Assembly (NCBI GenBank): GCA_002394025.1
Contig: DGSV01000079.1
Coordinates: 1 to 5,437, forward strand
DNA: 5,437 nucleotides
DNA from: Bacteroidales bacterium UBA4353
Lineage (GTDB): Bacteria > Bacteroidota > Bacteroidia > Bacteroidales > Paludibacteraceae
Direction of reading: 5' to 3'
Shown: positions 1 to 5,437 of the stretch, one piece after another
Layout of the letters: each line of letters opens with the position of its first letter
Numbering within the stretch: position 1 is the stretch's first letter
Notes under the pieces: model-generated
What the model saw: only the letters and a program-made list of their open reading frames with translations
The model's database searches: none
Told to the model about the DNA's origin: nothing
Made by a program: the position numbers and the translations under genes

Positions 1-1025
1 TCATACCCGTCTATAACCGTCCCGAGGAGATTGACGCCCTGCTGGCAAGTATTGCAGTTATCGGCAGCCGCGAGGTAGAAGTCATTGTGGTTGAGGATGG
101 CAGTTCAGAACCCTGCAACACTGTCTGCGCCAAATATGCCGACAGGTTGGAGTTGCTCTATTTGAGCAAAGAAAACGGAGGCCCCGGCAAAGCGCGGAAC
201 TATGGTGCCGAGCATGCCAAAGGAGACTATCTGGTATTTCTCGACTCGGATGTCATCATGCCTCAAGGCTATATCAATGCCCTTGATGAAGAATTGGCTC
301 ATGAAGTATGCGATGCTTTCGGAGGTCCCGACAGGGCCATGGACAGTTTCACGACAACCCAGAAAGCCATAAACTACTCCATGACAAGTTTCCTAACCAC
401 GGGCGGCATACGCGGTGGTCATAGGAAACTTGACAAATTCTATCCGCGTTCCTTTAATATGGGCATTCGCCGTGAGAAATTTTTGGCTCTTGACGGTTTT
501 TCCTCTATGCGTTTCGGCGAGGACATAGACCTCAGCCTTCGCATCTATGGCGCCGGATTGCGTTGCCGGTTGTTTCCCGAGGCATGGGTATGGCACAAAC
601 GCCGCGCCAACCTCTGGCAGTTCTACAAACAAGTCTATAACAGCGGTATTGCACGCATAGCCCTCTACAAACGCTATCCTCAAAGCCTCAAGGCAGTTCA
701 TACGCTGCCCGGAATTTTCGCCATACTGGTGATAGCCGCCGCCGCGGTATTCATAGCAGGGTGCATAACCTTAGCCGTGAGTGGCAACTGTTTTGCGACT
801 CGAGCCATGATTGGCGTTCCGGCATTCATGGCACTGCTGTTCTCAACGATAATATGCACCGACTCGGCAGTGCGCAACGGCAGCATCGAAGTAGGTCTGA
901 TGAGTATTGCCGCCTCTGTGACGCAACTAATGGGCTACGGCCTCGGCTTTTGGCACGGAGTGGTACACATGCTACTGCTCAAACGCAATAATGTGACAGC
1001 CTTCGGGAGGACTTTCTATGACTGA
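1..1025 (+). CDS. Family 2 glycosyltransferase with C-terminal membrane segments (5'-partial)
   Basis: The reading frame is open from the window edge (first full codon at base 3) and begins IPVYNRPEEI, the usual opening beta strand of a GT-A fold, so only about 5-10 N-terminal residues are missing. A GTG at base 87 lies inside this strand and is not the start. In the 340 visible residues I see the nucleotide-binding VVEDGSS (about 29-35), GGPGKARN, the metal-binding DxD motif as D81-S-D83, and GED (E173-D174), where the acidic pair should supply the catalytic base. Three hydrophobic segments follow, at about 238-260, 269-287 and 297-318, so the enzyme is probably anchored in the inner membrane with its catalytic domain in the cytoplasm. 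Family knowledge says such enzymes transfer a sugar from a nucleotide-sugar to a lipid or glycan acceptor; donor and acceptor cannot be read from sequence. Its end overlaps rsmH by 8 nt, which suggests cotranscription. Function beyond glycosyl transfer is unknown. Confidence 0.9.
   Translation, partial: IPVYNRPEEIDALLASIAVIGSREVEVIVVEDGSSEPCNTVCAKYADRLELLYLSKENGGPGKARNYGAEHAKGDYLVFLDSDVIMPQGYINALDEELAHEVCDAFGGPDRAMDSFTTTQKAINYSMTSFLTTGGIRGGHRKLDKFYPRSFNMGIRREKFLALDGFSSMRFGEDIDLSLRIYGAGLRCRLFPEAWVWHKRRANLWQFYKQVYNSGIARIALYKRYPQSLKAVHTLPGIFAILVIAAAAVFIAGCITLAVSGNCFATRAMIGVPAFMALLFSTIICTDSAVRNGSIEVGLMSIAASVTQLMGYGLGFWHGVVHMLLLKRNNVTAFGRTFYD
1005..1010 (+). promoter_or_regulatory. Shine-Dalgarno-like site for rsmH
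   Basis: GGGAGG lies 7 nt upstream of the rsmH ATG, inside the last codons of the glycosyltransferase gene (Gly-Arg). The spacing is right for a ribosome binding site, and it is the only such motif ahead of any of the four starts visible here. Bacteroidota generally make little use of Shine-Dalgarno pairing, so this may be a coincidence of coding sequence. If used, it would allow reinitiation on rsmH as ribosomes finish the upstream gene. Confidence 0.4.
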
Positions 1026-1950
1026 ACAGGCATATCACATACCGGCACTGCTCACCGAAACCATTGAGGGACTGAACATCAACCCTGACGGAGTATATAT
1101 TGATGCCACTTTCGGTGGTGGCGGACACTCACGTTCTATCCTTGGCAAACTCTCAAATCGCGGAAAACTCATGGTTTTCGACCAAGACATTGACGCTTTC
1201 AACAATCAGATGTCGTCAACCAATAATCTGCTCACCGATGAACGCATAATCAGCGTCCATGCCAATTTCCGCTACATGCAGCGCTTCTTGCGCTACTACG
1301 CCATCAAGTCCGTGAACGGTATCTTGGCGGATTTAGGAGTTTCATTCCACCATTTCGATACCGGAGAGCGTGGTTTCAGTTTCCGCTACGACGAGCCCCT
1401 TGACATGCGTATGAACCGCTCGGCACAGATATCCGCCGCCGACATCGTCAATAGTTATGACGAAACGCGGCTCTCGGACCTGTTCTACCTCTACGGCGAA
1501 CTCAAGCAGGCACGACAAATAGCAAAATCAATATGCCGTATGCGTGAGCAGCAACCTCTGCTCACCACCGGACAACTCGTCGAAGCCACTCGCGACAGCC
1601 TCAAATATGACCGTGAAAAGAAGGACCTCGCACGAGTTTTTCAGGCATTGCGCATCGAAGTCAATAACGAGATGGACGCCTTGCGTGATTTCCTGTATCA
1701 AACATCCCAAGCGCTGACCACGGGCGGAAGGCTGGCGGTGCTGACATATCACTCGCTGGAAGACAGAATTGTGAAGAACTTCATGCGAACCGGCAACGTG
1801 CAAGGTTTGGTAAGCAAAGACTTCTACGGCAACATTATCACACCTCTCAAACCGCTCAGCAACAAAGCCGTTACAGCCACAGAGCAAGAAATTGCGGCAA
1901 ACCCAAGAGCAAGAAGCGCAAAACTACGCATAGCAATAAAAACAGCATGA
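1018..1950 (+). CDS. rsmH: 16S rRNA (cytosine(1402)-N(4))-methyltransferase RsmH (MraW)
   Basis: RsmH uses S-adenosylmethionine to methylate N4 of C1402 in 16S rRNA, in the decoding centre of the small subunit. At 310 residues it has the normal family length and all signature blocks in order: HIPALLTETI (7-16), the SAM-binding loop DATFGGGGHS (29-38), VFDQDID (53-59), DLGVS at about 105-109 followed by RGFSF and PLDMRM, FQALRIEVNNEMDAL, the YHSLEDRIVKNF block, and NPRARSAKLRIA near the C-terminus. The start is supported because the first conserved block begins at residue 7, as is usual. One departure is Phe110 where the common signature DLGVSS has a second serine. The gene overlaps the glycosyltransferase upstream (ATGACTGA) and is followed after 7 nt by the ftsL-like gene. 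In most bacteria rsmH heads the dcw cluster, often just behind mraZ; mraZ is not present here. Confidence 0.97.
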   Translation: MTEQAYHIPALLTETIEGLNINPDGVYIDATFGGGGHSRSILGKLSNRGKLMVFDQDIDAFNNQMSSTNNLLTDERIISVHANFRYMQRFLRYYAIKSVNGILADLGVSFHHFDTGERGFSFRYDEPLDMRMNRSAQISAADIVNSYDETRLSDLFYLYGELKQARQIAKSICRMREQQPLLTTGQLVEATRDSLKYDREKKDLARVFQALRIEVNNEMDALRDFLYQTSQALTTGGRLAVLTYHSLEDRIVKNFMRTGNVQGLVSKDFYGNIITPLKPLSNKAVTATEQEIAANPRARSAKLRIAIKTA

Positions 1951-1957
1951 CAAAGAG

Positions 1958-2326
1958 ATGGATTACGAGCAAGAAGACATAGAACAAAACAATGATAATC
2001 AGTCCTCAATAGCAATACGTATCGGTAGGTTTATTCGCGACATATTCACCGGGCAATGGCTCATCGGCGATCTGGCGCGTAATAATGGTCTGGCGATATT
2101 GCTGATACTGCTTATAAGTCTGATATACATAGGTTTTGCATATCGCTGTGACCAACTGCGCAACAAGTTGGCCGAAAAAAACACCGAAAGCAAGAACCTG
2201 CGCATAGAATCCATCGACCTTGAGACAGAACTGATGCAGATAAGTCGCGAATCAAGCATTACTTACATGCTCGAAGAACGTCATATACCCCTCTCCGGCA
2301 CCAACGAACCGCCTATAGATTTATGA
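1958..2326 (+). CDS. ftsL: FtsL-like cell division protein (Bacteroidota FtsL_2 type)
   Basis: This 122-residue bitopic membrane protein has the FtsL plan. A polar, acidic and Asn/Gln-rich cytoplasmic tail (1-17) leads to a basic stretch with RFIRDIFTGQW (24-34), then one transmembrane helix (about 44-62, rich in Leu and Ile). A likely coiled coil follows (about 65-97, with Leu/Ile spacing and many charged residues), and a short extracytoplasmic tail ends in EPPIDL. Position between rsmH and ftsI, size and topology match the divergent FtsL-like proteins of Bacteroidota, which also end in an EPP-type motif by my recollection of the family. By analogy with FtsL in other bacteria it should bridge the divisome to the septal synthase; that role is inferred. 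The ATG is 7 nt after the rsmH stop and has no clear ribosome binding site. Its stop overlaps the ftsI start by 4 nt, so translational coupling with its presumed partner is likely. Confidence 0.85.
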   Translation: MDYEQEDIEQNNDNQSSIAIRIGRFIRDIFTGQWLIGDLARNNGLAILLILLISLIYIGFAYRCDQLRNKLAEKNTESKNLRIESIDLETELMQISRESSITYMLEERHIPLSGTNEPPIDL

Positions 2327-4578
2327 ACAATAACACCAAAACATTCGCTAAATTCTATACCCTCATCATGATCCTAATGGGAATTATCAGTTTTTTGGTG
2401 ATAATCCCGCGGATATTACATCTCCAGTTCATTGAGGGTGATAAATGGCGTGCGCTGTCAGAACAGGTGGAAAAAAGCCGCTACCCCATCGAGGCTCCAA
2501 GAGGCAATATCTACTCTCACGATATGCGATTGTTGGTAACCACAATACCAAGCTACTACCTGCGCTTTGACTTCAAAGCCAACATAGTGCTTAAAGACAA
2601 CGGACAATTTTTCTACGATAATGTTGACATCCTCGCAAGCACCCTTAGCGATGTCTATCATGATCATGACCAACAATGGTATCGCGAGATGCTCATCAAA
2701 ACATATAAGCGCATCAATGAGTCAAAAAAAGGCTCGAGAACCGCAAAACTCAACGACAAGCGTATCTCGCACTCGCAGATGCTCAAAATCAAACAAAGTG
2801 AAGCTTTTGACAAAAAACATTTCTACCATGTTAACACATTGAGCGTGGACACCATCTATGAGCGTCGCCGCCCCTACGGACAACTGGCACAACGCACACT
2901 GGGCAACATCTACTCGCAGGACCAATACAACAGCGACTTGACGCGCATATATCGGCGAGGCTCCGGGCAAAATGGTTTGGAGAACTTTTTTGACAAGAAC
3001 CTGCGGGGTAGTGATGGCATACAACAAATAGTATGGGCTTATGGTAAAGACGTGCGTCTTAACGTGATAGACCCTATTCCCGGCAACGATATCATCACTA
3101 CCTTGGATATCGACCTACAGGACATTGTCGAGAATGAACTGGAAAAGAAATTACGCCTTATGGGTGGTAAATGGGGTTGCGCAATACTAATGGAAGTTAA
3201 CACGGGAGGCATATTGGCATGCGCTAACCTCGGACTGGCATCGGACGGCAACTACTACGAGAACGACAACTATGCCGCACGCCGTGTGGAACCCGGTTCA
3301 ACGATGAAAACCATGTCCATCATGGCTGCACTCGAGGATGGACTGATACAGATGGATGACATTATTGACACCGGCACCACAGGTTCTATGCGCCTCAATG
3401 ACAGGGTCTCATCAAAAGAAGAGCGCCCCATCACCGACTGGTCGGCACGATTCCATAGCGGCTTCGGAAAAATCAGAATCGAGGAGGCGCTCTATGCATC
3501 TTCAAACATCGGTATAGCACAAGTAATCCTCAACGCCTATGGCAAGAACTACGACAAATATCTTGAACGCCTCGAAGAGATGGGTATAACGGACCCGCGC
3601 AGCATAGAACTCAACAACGCCCAAGAACCTTTGCTCAAGACCCCTCCTGCCGAATTCACCTTCGCCACCATGAGTTACGGATACTACGCCGAACTGCCAC
3701 CGATATATACCATACGCTATTACAATGCCATAGCCAATAACGGCAAAATGGTGCGACCGCACCTATGCAGAGCCATCGCGCAAAACGGCAAAATAATAGA
3801 AGAATTTGAACCGGAAGTAATCCGCAACAAGATATGTAGCAACAGAGTCCTCAAGCAGATACAATCAGCTCTGGAAAATGTCGTGTGGAGCGACAAAGAG
3901 GTGTGGTTCGAGGGCGAGCAGAAGATGCACCGTATCGCTACCGGTACCGCAGCCCGCAGCAAACTGGTACGCATAGCCGGCAAAACGGGTACCGTGCAGC
4001 TACTTGTGAACAAGACCTACTCGACACAGCGTCACCGTATAAGTTTCTGTGGCTACTTCCCCGTTGAAGACCCTAAATATACCTGCTTGGTCGTCATTCA
4101 CGACCCCGCGAGTCCCGGAGCCGGAGGCAGTGACTGCGCGGTAGTGGTCAAGAACATCGCGGAACGCACCATATCGCTCAAACAACGACGCACACCGCAG
4201 CAAATAGCTGCTATCAATAATGGCGCACAAGGGCTGCCGAGCATCAAAACAGGCTATGAGCAAGCCATCTATCAAGTGCAAAAAGAAATAGACATAAGCC
4301 GCGAGGATGTCACAGCCAAAAAACGCGGCACAAGGATTTTGTCCTTCCAGACATCTACCGAAAACGGCGGACACCTGCAAACATCAGAACGCAAAATCAA
4401 TACCGACAATGGTCTGGTACCCAACGTGTTAGGCATGGGCGCGAAAGACGCCGTGTACCTGCTTGAGCGGACAGGAATGAGCGTAAACATGCACGGAGCG
4501 GGAAAGGTTGTGGCGCAAAGTATTGCACCAGGAACCAAAACGAAGAAAGGAACAATAATAAACATCACATTAAGATAA
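2323..4578 (+). CDS. ftsI: Class B penicillin-binding protein, septal transpeptidase FtsI (PBP3-like) with PASTA domain
   Basis: This 751-residue protein cross-links peptidoglycan stem peptides at the division septum and is a beta-lactam target. A short cytoplasmic N-terminus precedes a single membrane anchor (about 12-29), which is not expected to be cleaved. The periplasmic dimerisation/pedestal region starts with the APRGNIY box (58-64) and includes GQNGLE (215-220) and NLRGSDG. The transpeptidase domain (about 270-620) has the three catalytic motifs intact: S326-T-M-K329 with the acylated serine, S393-S-N395, and K554-T-G556 within AGKTGT. A polar, basic linker (about 621-698) leads to one C-terminal PASTA domain (about 699-751, VPNVLGM to the end). 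Class B enzymes lack glycosyltransferase activity and need a partner, normally FtsW, whose gene is expected further downstream. Start is fixed by the ATGA overlap with ftsL. The sporulation protein SpoVD has a similar layout, but the Bacteroidota context makes FtsI the right call. Confidence 0.95.
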   Translation: MNNNTKTFAKFYTLIMILMGIISFLVIIPRILHLQFIEGDKWRALSEQVEKSRYPIEAPRGNIYSHDMRLLVTTIPSYYLRFDFKANIVLKDNGQFFYDNVDILASTLSDVYHDHDQQWYREMLIKTYKRINESKKGSRTAKLNDKRISHSQMLKIKQSEAFDKKHFYHVNTLSVDTIYERRRPYGQLAQRTLGNIYSQDQYNSDLTRIYRRGSGQNGLENFFDKNLRGSDGIQQIVWAYGKDVRLNVIDPIPGNDIITTLDIDLQDIVENELEKKLRLMGGKWGCAILMEVNTGGILACANLGLASDGNYYENDNYAARRVEPGSTMKTMSIMAALEDGLIQMDDIIDTGTTGSMRLNDRVSSKEERPITDWSARFHSGFGKIRIEEALYASSNIGIAQVILNAYGKNYDKYLERLEEMGITDPRSIELNNAQEPLLKTPPAEFTFATMSYGYYAELPPIYTIRYYNAIANNGKMVRPHLCRAIAQNGKIIEEFEPEVIRNKICSNRVLKQIQSALENVVWSDKEVWFEGEQKMHRIATGTAARSKLVRIAGKTGTVQLLVNKTYSTQRHRISFCGYFPVEDPKYTCLVVIHDPASPGAGGSDCAVVVKNIAERTISLKQRRTPQQIAAINNGAQGLPSIKTGYEQAIYQVQKEIDISREDVTAKKRGTRILSFQTSTENGGHLQTSERKINTDNGLVPNVLGMGAKDAVYLLERTGMSVNMHGAGKVVAQSIAPGTKTKKGTIINITLR

Positions 4579-4583
4579 TAATC

Positions 4584-5437
4584 ATGCTACTCACACATCT
4601 GCTTGACAATATCCATCATAGTGTGCTTCAGGGCAGCACAGACATTGACATCACCAATATCCGTTTCGACTCGCGCCTTGTCTGTGCCGGCGACGTATTT
4701 GTAGCCACAGTAGGAACCTCGGTTGACGGTCATGACTTCATAGAAAACGCGGTAAGGAGCGGAGCCGTGGCTATAGTATGCCAGAAGCGCATGGAGAATA
4801 TGCTCAGCGGCATAACATACATACTCGTTGACAACAGCAACTATGCCCTGGCCCTGATGGCAAATGCCTATTATGGTCAACCATCAACAAAACTCACACT
4901 GGTCGGAGTAACAGGCACTAACGGCAAGACAACCATAGCCACCACCCTCTACAACCTGTTCCGCAAACTGGGCTACAAAGCAGGACTGCTGTCGACCGTG
5001 GTGAACTATATCGATGGCGAGGCAATACCCACAGAACACACAACCCCCGACCCCATCACGCTCAACAAACTGTTGGCACAGATGGTCGATGCCGGCTGCG
5101 ACTACGTGTTCATGGAAGTCAGTTCGCACGCAATAGCCCAAAACCGCATTGGCGGACTTACATTCGCCGGTGGAATCTTCACCAACCTCACGCGCGACCA
5201 CCTCGACTACCACAAGACCTTCGACAACTACCGCGACACGAAGAAACGGCTGTTCGACGGGCTGAAGAAAAGCGCTTTCGCCGTAACCAACAAAGACGAC
5301 AAGAACGGCCTCGTCATGACGCAGAACTGCAAGGCCGCTGTACATACCTACTCCACCCGTTCGCTCGCGGATTACAAGGCGCAGATTTTAGAGGAAGGGT
5401 TCGAAGGTATGATGCTGAATATCAACGGCAAAGAGGT
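4584..5437 (+). CDS. murE: UDP-N-acetylmuramoyl-dipeptide ligase MurE (3'-partial)
   Basis: MurE is the cytoplasmic ATP-dependent ligase that adds the third residue to UDP-MurNAc-L-Ala-D-Glu, expected to be meso-diaminopimelate in Bacteroidota. The window shows 284 codons of a protein usually near 480-500 residues, with the rest beyond base 5437. Visible landmarks are the N-terminal uridine-nucleotide domain with DSR (29-31) and GDVFVA (36-41), the ATP-binding loop GTNGKTT (111-117), HTTPDP (152-157), MEVSSHA (177-183), NLTRDHLDYH (201-210) and YRDTKKRLF (216-224). K220 aligns with the lysine that is carbamylated in Mur ligases. The DNPR-type motif that would confirm diaminopimelate specificity lies outside the window. 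The ATG is 5 nt after the ftsI stop and has an A/T-rich leader but no Shine-Dalgarno motif. From about base 5040 onward codons end in G or C far more often than at the gene start. Confidence 0.95.
   Translation, partial: MLLTHLLDNIHHSVLQGSTDIDITNIRFDSRLVCAGDVFVATVGTSVDGHDFIENAVRSGAVAIVCQKRMENMLSGITYILVDNSNYALALMANAYYGQPSTKLTLVGVTGTNGKTTIATTLYNLFRKLGYKAGLLSTVVNYIDGEAIPTEHTTPDPITLNKLLAQMVDAGCDYVFMEVSSHAIAQNRIGGLTFAGGIFTNLTRDHLDYHKTFDNYRDTKKRLFDGLKKSAFAVTNKDDKNGLVMTQNCKAAVHTYSTRSLADYKAQILEEGFEGMMLNINGKE

Noticed and set aside
87..1025. A glycosyltransferase starting at the in-frame GTG at base 87
   Set aside because: Codons upstream of it encode IPVYNRPEEI and the rest of the first strand of the GT-A fold, so the true start lies before the window and the GTG is an internal valine.
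2130..2150. A weak match to the Bacteroidota -7 element (TAnnTTTG) at TAGGTTTTG inside ftsL
   Set aside because: The match is imperfect, there is no good TTTG -33 element at the right distance, and the bases encode the transmembrane helix.
2658..2669. A perfect 12-nt palindrome, TCATGATCATGA
   Set aside because: It is within ftsI and arises from the codons for Tyr-His-Asp-His-Asp. It has no spacer, no partner site and no promoter nearby, so an operator role is unsupported.
2724..2732. An A-run in ftsI that could be a slippage site
   Set aside because: The zero frame stays open and matches the family on both sides, and I see no downstream structure or alternative product to suggest programmed frameshifting.
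4000..4380. A 126-codon open frame on the minus strand
   Set aside because: It is antisense to the ftsI transpeptidase end and linker, with no domain, no ribosome binding site and no independent context.
4884..5345. A 153-codon open frame on the minus strand
   Set aside because: It lies fully opposite murE, whose motifs are intact on the plus strand. Its translation is Val/Cys/Gly-rich with no recognisable domain, as expected for a shadow of GC-ending codons.

Overview
The window holds a tightly packed, single-strand (+) gene run with almost no intergenic DNA. It is the upstream part of a dcw (division and cell wall) cluster. The organism is most likely a member of Bacteroidota, order Bacteroidales. 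The evidence is the gene order rsmH - small FtsL-like protein - class B penicillin-binding protein with a C-terminal PASTA domain - murE, the Bacteroidota-type FtsL_2 protein, and the lack of Shine-Dalgarno motifs at three of the four visible starts. Roughly balanced base composition would fit a gut lineage such as Muribaculaceae, but family-level placement is a guess.

Layout: (1) 1-1025, a family 2 glycosyltransferase with C-terminal membrane segments, missing only its extreme N-terminus. (2) 1018-1950, rsmH, the 16S rRNA C1402 N4-methyltransferase, overlapping the glycosyltransferase by 8 nt. (3) 1958-2326, a short bitopic FtsL-like division protein. (4) 2323-4578, ftsI, the septal transpeptidase, overlapping ftsL by 4 nt (ATGA). 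(5) 4584 to the window end, murE, cut off by the window after 284 codons. No stretch longer than 7 nt lies between genes. No tRNA, rRNA, CRISPR, insertion sequence, terminator or convincing promoter was found, so the promoter must lie upstream of base 1 or be an internal one I cannot recognise.

How the genes work together: MurE adds the third amino acid to the UDP-MurNAc-peptide precursor in the cytoplasm. FtsI cross-links the finished peptidoglycan at the septum. The FtsL-like protein is expected to support the septal synthase complex. RsmH tunes the ribosomal decoding centre and by long-standing convention sits at the head of this cluster. The glycosyltransferase is the unusual neighbour: it occupies the place directly upstream of rsmH where mraZ is commonly found.

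I see no previously undescribed system here. The points worth a second look are the glycosyltransferase-rsmH junction without mraZ, a Shine-Dalgarno-like GGGAGG ahead of rsmH, and a sharp rise in G/C-ending codons within murE.
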